This document shows positions 7,553 through 16,600 of a stretch of DNA of 36,311 nt, piece by piece; the first letter of the stretch is position 1; each line of letters starts with the position of its first letter. Location: contig QHPC01000165.1 of the NCBI GenBank assembly GCA_003218915.1, positions 1-36,311 of the forward strand, read 5' to 3'. The translations under genes and the position numbers were made by a program. This DNA comes from Verrucomicrobiota bacterium. Its GTDB lineage: Bacteria; Verrucomicrobiota; Verrucomicrobiia; Chthoniobacterales; UBA10450. The notes under the pieces were generated by a model. It was not told the origin of the DNA and did not search any database. It saw only the letters and a list, made by a program, of their open reading frames with translations.

Positions 7553-7890
7553 ATCAAGTCTGGGAGCCGCTGGTACGTGTGGTACGTGTGGTAGCGAGCG
7601 AGATTGAAAAGAGGTAAGAAATTTCTGCAACATCCGTTCTCTGCGCGAGTAGACGCGTGATCAAGAGTTCCAGATATTGATTTTCGAGCCGTACCAGCCG
7701 TACCACACGTACAGGCCGCTCTAGTAAAGGATCTAGGTGGTACGGCATTGCAAAATGCAGCCGTACCAGCCGTACCGCTTTTTACGCGGGACACCGTAAA
7801 AACGGTACGTGTGGTACGGCTGCAAAATGCAATCCGTACCAGTGCCAATCAAGTGTGGGAGCCGCTGGTACGTGTGGTACGTGTGGTACG
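7553..7890. repeat. Dense GGTACG/CGTACC repeat cluster, candidate replication origin
   Basis: Within 340 bp the core GGTACG occurs about eight times (for example at 7572, 7581, 7738, 7804, 7812, 7867, 7876, 7885), and its inverse CGTACC about five times (7690, 7699, 7762, 7771, 7834), often in pairs 8-9 bp apart. A 41-bp direct repeat with one mismatch (7553-7593 and 7848-7888) frames the cluster. It lies directly after the primase/helicase gene and before an AT-rich stretch (about 7990-8050), the classic layout of an origin with initiator sites and a melting region. The gap 7508-8159 holds no gene I can support. Confidence 0.6.
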
Positions 7891-8159
7891 GCTCGAAAAC
7901 GCTAGGGTGGAGGGAGGTCACGCGCAAAGTCTCGCAGAAGGAACAAACTCACAGCGCGAAGAAAAAGTGCACAGCAAATTTTGGCGGAGATATATTTTTG
8001 TGAAAATTAACACATATTTATTATCTCTAGATCCTTTATCAGAGCCACTTCGCGGCTGGTACGTCTGTTTTCTGTAATGCTGTGAACACTGTTCAGCCGG
8101 TTTGACTTCACCGCCACATTGCACTGCAAAATAAGTAGAACGCACCAAGAATTACTCCA

Positions 8160-8744
8160 ATGCCTTACGTAATGCCAGCCATCTTGCCTGTTCCCGGCGT
8201 TACAGAGCTCGGCCCTGATGCGACGTTGCCGGGCTTGCGCGGTTTATCGAAATTGGCGGACCAGCGCCCGATAATTGTTGCGGATCCTCGCGAACAGAAC
8301 CCGCTGCGGTTTGAGCGACTCCAGGTCGTCCCGGGCACGCTATATTCTGGCGACTACAGCATTCGTGGCTTGGAGGACAGCTTTTCGATTGAAAAAAAGA
8401 GCATCGAGGACCTGGCTAATTGTTGCCTGGCCGGTAACCGTGAGCGGTTCGAGCACGAGCTGCACCGACTCCGTGGCTACCGGTTCAAGCGGCTGTTGGT
8501 TATCGGCACACGCGAGGAAATCGCGGCTGGCCATTACCATTCCAGGATCAGCCCCAAGGCTGTGCTGGCGACGCTGGGCGCGTTTGAGGTAAGATTCGAT
8601 TTGCCGATCATTTTCGTCGAGACGCCAGAAGCAGGCGCACGGGAGATCGAGCGCTGGGCGTGGTGGTTTGCCCGGGAGGTGGTTCAGAACGCCAACGCTT
8701 TGCTGCGCGGCTGTAGGATTGCCCAGGAAAGCGTGACCCCGTAG
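8160..8744 (+). CDS. ERCC4-domain nuclease
   Basis: A 194-aa protein with a XPF/ERCC4-type nuclease domain: VADPRE at residues 40-45, SGDYSI at 63-68 and IEKKSIEDL at 77-85, matching the family pattern (V)D.RE...GDY.....IE.KS..DL. A helical part follows (RFEHELHRLRGYRFKRLLVIG, then FARE near the end). There is no helicase domain. Such stand-alone nucleases in phages and plasmids cut branched or flap DNA during replication or recombination. The start at 8160 is supported only by position; ATG at 8172 is also possible. The next gene starts 14 bases after its TAG stop. Confidence 0.82.
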   Translation: MPYVMPAILPVPGVTELGPDATLPGLRGLSKLADQRPIIVADPREQNPLRFERLQVVPGTLYSGDYSIRGLEDSFSIEKKSIEDLANCCLAGNRERFEHELHRLRGYRFKRLLVIGTREEIAAGHYHSRISPKAVLATLGAFEVRFDLPIIFVETPEAGAREIERWAWWFAREVVQNANALLRGCRIAQESVTP

Positions 8745-8758
8745 ACTCTCAAGTTCTC

Positions 8759-9031
8759 ATGGACCAGCCACCCCCTTCTACCCGGATTCTCTACAACGAC
8801 GACAATCTGCGCCTCGTCGAACAGGGAAAGAACTACACGTTGGAATACTTGAGCAATGGCGAAATCCAGCTCAGTGAGACGTTCAGCTGCCGCATATGCG
8901 CGGCTAGAAAACTTTTATTGGCAATCGTTCAGACCTACGGGCATTGCAACTGTTTACCGAGCGCTCTAGGGCTGGCAGATACCGACGAGATCGTGCAGTC
9001 TGTTGGCGGGTTTGCTGGTGGACTCAATTGA
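8759..9031 (+). CDS. Hypothetical protein, 90 aa, ending in GGFAGGLN
   Basis: A soluble protein I do not recognise. The first half looks like a small beta-sheet (RILYNDDNLRLVEQGKNYTLEYL), then a helix with Cys residues (CRICAARKLLLAIVQTYGHCNC). The C-terminus ADTDEIVQSVGGFAGGLN is repeated in degraded form just downstream (9228-9308), so the family was once present in tandem here. It is probably in one transcript with the ERCC4 nuclease. Confidence 0.55.
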   Translation: MDQPPPSTRILYNDDNLRLVEQGKNYTLEYLSNGEIQLSETFSCRICAARKLLLAIVQTYGHCNCLPSALGLADTDEIVQSVGGFAGGLN

Positions 9032-9227
9032 CACCCGAGCTGCCCAGTATCCAACGCGCTGGACGCACTTGCCAGCGGTTGGAATACTGTTTTTGCCGTG
9101 TCTGCCGCACCAGGTCAGTCCACAACGCATCCGGCCAGACAGCAGCCAGCCATATCTTATCCAGATCGCCAAGCCTGAGCTCGATACGCTCTTAAATTCG
9201 GCATAATTACGATTGAGATTAGGTTAA

Positions 9228-9308
9228 ATTTGGGTGCACAGCTCACTTGGAGCGCTGCGGCCGAAAGACGTGGACGATGTTTGGGGATTTGCCGGCGGGC
9301 TCAATTAA
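9228..9308 (+). pseudogene. Remnant of a second copy of the 8759 gene's C-terminus
   Basis: In frame 9228-9308 the sequence reads ...HSSLGALRPKDVDDVWGFAGGLN and then TAA. This matches the end of the 8759 product (LPSALGLADTDEIVQSVGGFAGGLN) in spacing and in the final GFAGGLN. An in-frame stop lies just upstream at 9225, and no start is present. I read it as the tail of a decayed tandem duplicate. The rest of 9032-9227 shows no supportable gene. Confidence 0.5.
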
Positions 9309-9532
9309 GACTTCAAAAGGTCGATAGAAACTCCAGCGAAACTGATGGATATTCCAACCTGGAGAACGATTTCCCAATACGGGTGATTTTTGAACAATGT
9401 GCCGAAGGTGGGTACAGCGCTTCAATCAAAGAAGTGCCAGGAGCAATTTCTCAAGGAGAAACAATACGGGAAGCTGCCGAGAACGTCTTGGATGCGCTTA
9501 ACCAGCTTTTAGCCGCGAAGGAGACTGAATAA
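9230..9532 (+). CDS. HicB-like antitoxin-family protein without a HicA partner
   Basis: The last ~50 residues have the HicB/UPF0150 beta-alpha fold: PIRVIFEQCAEGGYSASIKE, then VPGAISQGETIREAAENVLDAL. In HicAB systems HicB neutralises the mRNA-cleaving HicA, but no HicA-like double-stranded-RNA-binding protein is next to it. The start is unclear. The frame opens at TTG 9230, overlapping the gene remnant 9228-9308, so the true start is probably further in; no in-frame ATG exists. It may be an orphan or a partial gene. The 45-aa gene at 9533 follows directly. Confidence 0.55.
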   Translation: MGAQLTWSAAAERRGRCLGICRRAQLRLQKVDRNSSETDGYSNLENDFPIRVIFEQCAEGGYSASIKEVPGAISQGETIREAAENVLDALNQLLAAKETE

Positions 9533-9670
9533 ATGCAGGACAACTCCAGTCAGGAACTTTTCGCAGACGCTTTCGCCGAGATGGCCAACGATCCAGAAGC
9601 CTTGGCCGAGATTCGAGAACTGGAAGGTACGCTCGGAGATGGCTTAGAGAGCGACCAGAGCACTTTTTAA
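9533..9670 (+). CDS. Small acidic protein, 45 aa
   Basis: MQDNSSQELFADAFAEMAND... ends GDGLESDQSTF. It is strongly acidic and helical, with Ala/Glu repeats. It begins one base after the stop of the HicB-like gene, and GGAG lies about ten bases upstream, so the pair is probably translated together. Small acidic proteins after HicB-like genes are common in bacteria, but I know no function. Its 3' end overlaps the convergent gene at 9667-10203 by four bases. Confidence 0.5.
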   Translation: MQDNSSQELFADAFAEMANDPEALAEIRELEGTLGDGLESDQSTF

Positions 9671-10203
9671 ATCGGCAGCGAAAGGAACTCTTTGACCTTT
9701 GCCTCCTCGCCGTTGGGATCGTCGTGGGGCTCGAGCATGTCCTCATCCAGATCGGCTTTGTATTGGCGCACATAGCTCAGCCGTTCGGCTTGGCTGATCG
9801 TGTACAAGTCCACGCGCGCTGCCGCGAGTTCGCTTAGCCGCTTGAGTTGCAGCGAATAGAATCGCAACAGCGGATCGTGGCTGTCCGCACTATTTTGCGC
9901 AGTCTTTTGCGTAGCCTTTTGCGTAGCACGCACACCGGTCCACGCGTCTCGTGCTCTTTGGAATATCTCGAGCGTATCACCCCATATCCTGCGACAATCG
10001 TCAACTCGGTCCAAAGATCGACATGACAACGTTGCCAAACTGAACACAGTTTTTGCGCCTGAACAAAGCTCGATCAGCTCGGCTGGATCGACCGCCTCTC
10101 CGGCGCGGATTGCCATCGCCACAATCGCGTTATCGGCCAAAAATCCCGTCCTTACTTCTTGGAGGAGTTCGGTGTTCACCAGGATTGGTCCGAAAATTAG
10201 CAT
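9667..10203 (-). CDS. Hypothetical protein, 178 aa
   Basis: A mostly helical protein. The N-terminal part (VNTELLQEVRTGFLADNAIVAMAIRAGE) could be a small globular domain. A short DNA repeat encodes KATQKTAQN in the middle, and the C-terminal half (LLRFYSLQLKRLSELAAARVDLY...YVRQYKADLDED) looks like a coiled helical bundle. The family is not recognised. It is divergent from the 10254 gene across a 50-bp gap, so the two may share a regulatory region, and it is the only minus-strand gene in the left half. Confidence 0.5.
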   Translation of the reverse strand: MLIFGPILVNTELLQEVRTGFLADNAIVAMAIRAGEAVDPAELIELCSGAKTVFSLATLSCRSLDRVDDCRRIWGDTLEIFQRARDAWTGVRATQKATQKTAQNSADSHDPLLRFYSLQLKRLSELAAARVDLYTISQAERLSYVRQYKADLDEDMLEPHDDPNGEEAKVKEFLSLPI

Positions 10204-10253
10204 AAATCGTCTTTTGTGGACAAGTTTGAGACATCTTGCAATAGTGTATCGTC

Positions 10254-10952
10254 ATGCTCCAATTGGCTTTCGCACAAGCTGGCGCGCCAGTTACCCCACT
10301 CTCGCAGCAAGAGAAAATTCGATTGCGCTCCCTTGTGCAGAAGATCGAGCGCGGGATGTCGACATTTTTAGAGGTCGGCGCGGCATTGATCGAACTCAGA
10401 AGCAGCCGGCTGTATCGCGAAACACATTCGACTTTCGAGAGCTTCTGCCGCGATACGTTTGGGCTTGCCCGATCCACGTGCGACGGCATGATCCGTTCGG
10501 CGAGCGTAGCGCAAACACTCAAGGAGAATGGGATCGAGTTAGCGCCTACAACCAGCGAAGCTGTGCTCAGACCGGTTGCGGCTCTCCCATCGCCTGAACT
10601 CCAGCGCGCAACATGGAGATTGATTGAATCCGCAAGCCCCAGATGCGGCCCTACTCAACCAGTGGCAAGCAAGATCGCGCGTGTAATCAAGAATGCCATC
10701 GAACCAGCCGAAAATAACGGCAATGGGCATAAGCCCAGAAGCCGCGAGCACATCGAACGCGAGATTCCGTTCCTGCGTCCCGTGACCAGGCTTGGGAGTT
10801 ATCCGTCTTTCGACGCCGAGCTGGTGGTCTCGCATTTGGATAAGTTCATCCCTGCAGCCGGGGCTTATACGATGTGCGGCAAACTGATTGAGCGCTGCCA
10901 GGCGGTCAGGCAAGTATTGGAAACCAAATTCCCGGAGTTGGCCGATGCCTAA
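10254..10952 (+). CDS. Putative DNA-binding phage/plasmid protein, 232 aa
   Basis: Residues ~30-110 show the pattern LRSLVQKIERGMSTFLEVGAAL, LYRETHSTFESFCRDTFG, ARSTCDGMIRSASV, then TSEAVLRPVAALPSPEL. This order (alpha-helical region, Y.....TFE.YC...G, HTH-like S.C..MI) is known from mobile-element proteins with a ParB/KorB-like or DUF3102-like helix-turn-helix, often next to replication or packaging genes. The C-terminal half is helical. Its stop overlaps the start of the next gene (ATG 10945). The exact function is unknown. Confidence 0.5.
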   Translation: MLQLAFAQAGAPVTPLSQQEKIRLRSLVQKIERGMSTFLEVGAALIELRSSRLYRETHSTFESFCRDTFGLARSTCDGMIRSASVAQTLKENGIELAPTTSEAVLRPVAALPSPELQRATWRLIESASPRCGPTQPVASKIARVIKNAIEPAENNGNGHKPRSREHIEREIPFLRPVTRLGSYPSFDAELVVSHLDKFIPAAGAYTMCGKLIERCQAVRQVLETKFPELADA

Positions 10953-11241
10953 AGTTTCGCCATCACAGCGCAAAAGAATCTCGAGAATAAGACGCCGTGC
11001 TATTGTGGCCGTCCGAGAGGCGTACGAGAAGGGTTTGATCAGCGCTAAGCGCGCCGATCTGCTTTTGTATCTCTCCGCCGACGAACAAGCCAAAGAGCTT
11101 GCGACAATCCTTGCTGACCGTGAAACCCGTGAACGGACTGCGCATTTGGCCGCTGAGACAATCAACGCGTACCTGGCCAGCCATTCGGATAAGGTCGACC
11201 TGCTGGAGCTGGGGCGCCAGATTCGCGCTGTAATCGCTTGA
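10945..11241 (+). CDS. Small basic helical protein, 98 aa
   Basis: MPKVSPSQRKRISRIRRRAI is a strongly basic N-terminus, followed by helices (AVREAYEKGLISAKRADLLLYLSADEQAKELATILADRE). The ISAKRADLLLYLS...QA..L phrase looks like a small DNA-binding motif seen in ParB-associated or regulator proteins. The ATG at 10945 overlaps the previous gene's end by 8 bases, implying translational coupling and a shared task. 11242-11382 is a gap of 141 bp that probably holds the promoter of the next gene. Confidence 0.5.
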   Translation: MPKVSPSQRKRISRIRRRAIVAVREAYEKGLISAKRADLLLYLSADEQAKELATILADRETRERTAHLAAETINAYLASHSDKVDLLELGRQIRAVIA

Positions 11242-11382
11242 ATACACAACCCGCTATCTTGACCCTCGGAAGCCATCAAACGCGCTACATTCTGGCAATG
11301 TGCGCATTTGGCAGGAGTGATTAGATACACTGGCTCGTGCGTTCGGCATTTTGAACGATAGGGAATTTTGGATAACTGAATT

Positions 11383-12228
11383 ATGCGAACGCCGTCGCTA
11401 ACAGCATCTAAGAAGCGAAGAAACGCCGGGCGCCCGAGCAAGAAAACTGATGAGAAAGTTAAGGCTCTGATGCAGGTCATTTCCACCGGGGCGCCATATC
11501 GGATTTGTTGCGCTGCAGTCGGGGTTTCCTATGACAGTTTTATGACATGGAAACGCGAGGATTGGGAGTTTGACGCGAAGGTTGAAGCGGCATCTGCGAA
11601 AGCTGCGTTGCGATTGTTGGGCAAGATCGAGAAACAAGCGGATCAAAATTTTGCTGCCAGCAGCTGGATTCTAGAAAGGCGATTTCCAGAAATTTTCAGT
11701 CGGCCCGAGGTGCAGCTCAACCTGATCCAGCAAAACAACACAGTCGAGAACAGCCTTGTGATCAACATTACAGGGACGGATGCGGCGAGGATTGAGGCGC
11801 AGGCGGAGCCGATTCGGGCAGAGGTGGCAGCGATGTTTGAACAATACCGACCGCTCTCAGGCGGTGGTGAAAACGCAGCGCATGAGGTTGAGGCTGAGCC
11901 AGTTGCTGAACAACCGCTTCCGAAGGTTGCGGACTCCGACCAGGGGCGGGTCATCACGCACCGCGACGGCGATGAGAATAGCCAGGCGTTCTGGAGAATA
12001 CTGGTCAGCGCACGCCCTGAGAGGTTGATCGCGAAGGATACGGCGGAGTTCGCGGTCCGGACTTTGTTATCGCAAACGTTAGGCTATAAAGCGCACCGGA
12101 TGGAGATCGATTTTGGCGGTGACCCAGTCACCCTTGAAGAGATGTTCAGCCGGCTTGAAGAGCTGTGTGGCGGATCAAGTTGCTGGCAGGCTGCGCAACG
12201 GCTAGCTGGCTACACTGCAACATCTTAA
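11383..12228 (+). CDS. Terminase-small-subunit-like helix-turn-helix protein
   Basis: A 281-aa protein. Residues 10-110 follow the pattern of HTH small terminase subunits: GRPSKKTDEKVKALMQVISTG, then CCAAVGVSYDSFMTW as the helix-turn-helix, then AKVEAASAKAALRLLGKIEKQA, then SSWILERRFPEIFSRPEVQL, which matches the usual 'aWrLERkfPd.wgr.d' tail. In phages this subunit binds packaging sites and feeds DNA to the large ATPase. A 150-residue C-terminal extension (from about residue 130) is unlike that family. No large terminase subunit is recognisable anywhere in the window, so the protein may redirect a helper's motor or may be a regulator. Confidence 0.6.
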   Translation: MRTPSLTASKKRRNAGRPSKKTDEKVKALMQVISTGAPYRICCAAVGVSYDSFMTWKREDWEFDAKVEAASAKAALRLLGKIEKQADQNFAASSWILERRFPEIFSRPEVQLNLIQQNNTVENSLVINITGTDAARIEAQAEPIRAEVAAMFEQYRPLSGGGENAAHEVEAEPVAEQPLPKVADSDQGRVITHRDGDENSQAFWRILVSARPERLIAKDTAEFAVRTLLSQTLGYKAHRMEIDFGGDPVTLEEMFSRLEELCGGSSCWQAAQRLAGYTATS

Positions 12229-12308
12229 CGGCCTTGTGCCACCCCAATTTTACAGTCGCACCGCAGCTCAAAAATCAGTAAGCTCGAGGGCAACCAGGAG
12301 ATACAAAG

Positions 12309-13697
12309 ATGGCACGTAAATACACACCGCGACCAACCCCGCGTAGACCGTACTATCCCGCTCGCCGTTACGCTCAAGCGGTAGATCAAGGTGGTGGATT
12401 TGCTGGTGGTTGGAAGATCGGGGAACAGATTGGTGGTGGGTTAGGGCAGTTGGCCAAGGCGATAGCTGCGGCTCGTGAACAAGAGGCCCGCAATCGGGTT
12501 GCCAACCGGATCATGAACACGGCGTATGCGCCGCGGGCTGGGTTTGTGGGAGGAACAGCGCCGGCGGCTGGTGTGCCATTAGCTGGCACAGCGCCCGAGA
12601 GAGGTGGAGCGGCTGCAATGGATGAAGCGATTCGAGGCCAGCAATTGATCAATGCGCTACAGAATCAGAAGATAGCGGCTCAGAGGCAGCAGACCGCGGC
12701 TGAAACAATGGAGATGCGCAGGAGAGCGGCAATGGCGGGTGGTGGCGCAGGTCGAAGCCCGTGGCGGCCCGGAGGCGGAGCGAGTGCTGCGCCGGTTTTA
12801 TCGCAAGGTGGTGGGCAAGCCCCCGGCGGGAAGCCCGGTAAGCCGACTAAGTATGAGCCTGGGAGCAGTACGCCGGATGACCAGTCGTATTACAACTATA
12901 ACAATCATCGGGCGGACGTGGATGCGCAGCACGGGAAAGGGACTTTTGACCGGTTACAGGCAGCTACTGGGCTAGTCGAGCAAGATTCCAATACTGGTCA
13001 ATACATATCGAAAGATCCTGACACAGTTGACGTTGATCCTAAGACTGGGGCTATAACATTGAAACCCAAAGGCAGTTATCCTGGCGCGCATATAAGCTCT
13101 GAAGAAGTCCAGAGTAATATGGCGCGTTATGATGCGACCAGTGTCCAACGCGGCGGTAAACCTTCTTACGTCGATCGTTATATGGGAAGTGCTGCGCCAC
13201 AGAGCGGGTTGGGTGCAGGCAGCCAGGAAAATCCGTATACGCCAAAGGGTACAGTGGAGCTGAACGCGGTACCTGAAGGGGGGTGGTTTGTGAGTCCTTC
13301 TGATGGCAAGACTTATCAAAAGCAGCCACATGCGCGACCGGCGCCGGAGGAAAAGAAGACGACTGGTCTTGGAACAGAGACTCCGGAGGGAACGCAGTTG
13401 GCTAGTGCGCCAGAGGCGGCTGGGACTCCGGTTGATCTTGGGCAGTTGCCGGCTGGTGGGCAGGGTACCGATTTAGCTGATGCGATTGCGCGTGCGAGGG
13501 CAGCTCAATCGTTGCAAGGGCCGACTCCGACGCCGATGCCGCCGGTTGATCTGGCGTCTGTGGCGCCGAGCAACATGCCGGCCAGTTTCAGTCTTGGGCA
13601 ATTGCCGACTGGCGGAGGGGTGCCGGATACGCAATTAGCCGATGCAATCAGGATGGCGCAGACAGCTGATCAGTTCAGAGGCTCTTCCTATGGCTAA
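12309..13697 (+). CDS. Gly/Pro/Ala-rich protein, 462 aa, virion-like
   Basis: A low-complexity protein rich in Gly, Pro, Ala and Gln. The N-terminus is basic (MARKYTPRPTPRRPYYPARR), a helical segment spans residues ~40-70, and long disordered stretches follow. Near the C-terminus there are two diverged copies of a ~30-residue unit (LGQLPAGGQGTDLADAIARA and LGQLPTGGGVPDTQLADAIRMA). AGGAG lies 8 bases before the ATG. The stop overlaps the giant gene's start by 8 bases, so the two proteins are probably made together; I infer a structural or scaffolding partner. No family is recognised. Confidence 0.6.
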   Translation: MARKYTPRPTPRRPYYPARRYAQAVDQGGGFAGGWKIGEQIGGGLGQLAKAIAAAREQEARNRVANRIMNTAYAPRAGFVGGTAPAAGVPLAGTAPERGGAAAMDEAIRGQQLINALQNQKIAAQRQQTAAETMEMRRRAAMAGGGAGRSPWRPGGGASAAPVLSQGGGQAPGGKPGKPTKYEPGSSTPDDQSYYNYNNHRADVDAQHGKGTFDRLQAATGLVEQDSNTGQYISKDPDTVDVDPKTGAITLKPKGSYPGAHISSEEVQSNMARYDATSVQRGGKPSYVDRYMGSAAPQSGLGAGSQENPYTPKGTVELNAVPEGGWFVSPSDGKTYQKQPHARPAPEEKKTTGLGTETPEGTQLASAPEAAGTPVDLGQLPAGGQGTDLADAIARARAAQSLQGPTPTPMPPVDLASVAPSNMPASFSLGQLPTGGGVPDTQLADAIRMAQTADQFRGSSYG

Positions 13698-16600
13698 TGG
13701 CACGCTTTCAGAAGAGGTCAGGCGCAAGCGACTCGCTGAGCAGTGGAGTCCAGCCGAAGATGAGATCGACCAGGAAGACGTTGATCTAGAAAACGAACCT
13801 GTCCTGGAAGAGCCGCCGCCTGCGCCCGAAGAGCTTGAGCCCGAAGAACCTGAGGCTAAAGAACAGCCTGAGCCTGAACGAAGGGCCGCTGAACCGGCGC
13901 CAGTGTCTCGAGTACCTGGCCGTGTCCAACACTTTGAAGATTACAGCGTACCGCCAGCGCCAGCTCCTCCTGCCGAGCCGTTAGGCCCTCCGACAAAGTT
14001 CTTGGGTGAAGAGGGCGTCGATATCACTCCAACGCCACCGAAGATCGAGCCCGCGGCACCAGCAGCACCAGAGGCTGGTTTTCTGGGCGAGCAAGGCGTT
14101 GATGTTGTTCCGACAGCTCCAAAGATTCAGCCTGGCGAAGCGGTTATCAAGCCTGAGAAACCATTGCCGCCGGCGAAACCGTTAGAGCCTGAGCCAGAGC
14201 CAGAGGTTGATATACCAGCGACCAGTTATAGGCCTGGCCGCGGCGGGCAAGAACCGCAGTATATCGTTCTTCATTCCAGTGATGGACACGAGAAGGGCGA
14301 CATTAACACACTGACTCAAGGCAATGTGTCGTCCCATTATTACACGACCAAAGACGGCCGATCGATGCATTTCGTGCCGGAAGCTGACACGGCCCATCAC
14401 GCTGGCAGGGATAGGTACGGCGGTGACGGCAATCCGTACACAATCGGGATCGAACAGGAGCATATCGATGGGGAGGAGGAGTGGAGCGATGATCAGGTCC
14501 GGGCCACTGCCAGGACGGTTGCCGGTATCATGCGTCGGCATCCTGATATCCCGCTTGAGAATGTTATCGGGCACGCAGACCTGGCTGGAGAGCGCAAACA
14601 GGATCCGCTCGATTTCCCGTGGGAGACGTTTCGTAAATACGTAACGACTTATCTTAGAGGCGGTGAACCGCGGGAAGCTGCTCGAGAGGGAGTCGCTAAA
14701 GCTGGTCCTGGTAGAGTGCAACATTTTGAGGACTACGCTCAGACGACGCAGGTAGAAACTCGTGATGCAGAGGGCAATATCATTCTAACGCCTGTAACTG
14801 TCGAGGGTCGGCCGGATGTTACCAGGCGAGCTAGGCCAGCGGGTCAATCGGAGTACGGTTATTACCCGGGAGAGAAGCGGGAGGATTTTGTTTACGGGAA
14901 TGCCACGACATTTGGCGATGCGGAGGACCGACGCCGGTATGCGGATGCTCGTGCACATGGATTAAGCGAAGCTGAGGCGCGTGCAGTAGGTGATAATGGC
15001 CGGGGTGCAGCGAGCCAAGGCGGGCTATATACACCAGACACGTATGGCGTCGCAGTCCCGCACGATGTGTTGGTTGAGCGATTCGGCAACAATCCAGCCG
15101 CCTGGCGCAGAGTACGCGTGGATATTGTCACGCCCGACGGCCGCCGGTTACGAGTACCGATTGTTGATATTGGTCCTGGAGCAGGCCCGCAGGCAAGAAG
15201 AGTAGCCGCGGATTTTACTCCACGATTGGCTGCTCAGATTGGGACAGAGGGCAAGTTCGCGTTCAAGCTTGTCCCGGATGCTGGGCCGGACGTGAACAAA
15301 GATCCGCGGATGTGGCAGAGCGAACAATCGGCGATCGCTCAAGGGATTGATTTGAGCGGGATCGCGAAGGAACATCAGCGCTTTGAACGACCGCAAGTCG
15401 CGGGCAAAACGATGACGGATGAAGAAATGGCCCGGGCAGCGGTCAAGCGTGATGAGGCCATGACGCGCCAGCACGACATCATTACGAAGCTGCCTGAGGC
15501 CCAGATATCATGGTTGCCTGATGCCCAGCAATCGCCAGTGCAGCTTTTCAAGCGGCTGAATACACGCGTTGAGGGGGTCAGTGATGCGTTCAGGCACCAG
15601 TACCAAGAACAGGTCAAGACTGAGATCATCAAAGAAGCGCAGGATTTTTACAAGGAGCCTGACCCGCAGAAAGCTTTTGAACGTGCGACCAGTGACGCGA
15701 ATTTCCTGACCGTTGGTGAAGAGATGGGCCGGATCATCAAGGGGATCACCGATATAAAGGATCCAACCCAACGTGCACAGACGTTAGGCAAGCTGAATGC
15801 AGAGTTGGACCCGGCCAAGCAATACAGCGATATAGTTGGCTTGGCCGATAGCGCTGACCGGGTTGCTAGTCCTGAATATCAGCAGCAACAGAGCCAGGCG
15901 ATTGCGCAGAAGAAAACCTGGATCGAGAACCAGTTAAAACAGAATCCACAGCTGCAAGGGACCTTAGGTGAATTTGTGGCTCAACAAGGCGCACAGATTT
16001 TGGGGAGTGCGTCGTTGGCATGGTTGCCACCTGGAATCAGAGAGAGCGCGTTTGCGGCTCAGATCTATGGTCAGGCCAAGGATGAATTCAAGCGCGATCA
16101 TCCTGACTGGAGTGAACAACAACTTAATGATGCAGCTGGTAAATCGGCATTTCTGCAACTGGCGCCGCAGGAGATTGTTAGTGCTGCGATTGGCGGGCGA
16201 TTGGGATCACTGACCGGTGGGATAGGCCATCCAGTAGCACGGATCACATCGGCAGTAGCAGCGCATATGGGTATTGGCGCTGGCGGCGGGGTGTTGCAAC
16301 AGATTGGTGCCAATGTTGCGGCTGGTAAACCGTGGGATGAGGGAATTGATAGAGCTGCTGGCCTAGCTGCTATTCAGAGTGTGCCTGGTGGGATTGCTGC
16401 TGGGGTAACTCATCCGCCTGTACGGCGCGCGCCTGAGGTTGCTCCAGAAAGACCAGCAGTGCCTCCTGAGGAACGTCCGCCGGTAGTGCCAGAACGCCCG
16501 CCGGTAGTACCAGAGGAACGCCCGCCTGTGGCTGAGGAGCGTCCGCCTGTAACTGAGGAGCGTCCGCCTCCTGTGGCCGAGGAACGGCCTGTCGTCACCG

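Noticed and set aside
7748-8077. Open frame of 109 codons on the plus strand reading VRVVRVVRL
   Set aside because: It is made by translating the GGTACG/GTGTGG repeats; no ribosome-binding site, and the composition is repeat-driven.
10539-11486. Long minus-strand frame of 315 codons
   Set aside because: It lies antisense to three better-supported plus-strand genes; its residues (Ser/Arg/Ala runs) are typical of a shadow frame.
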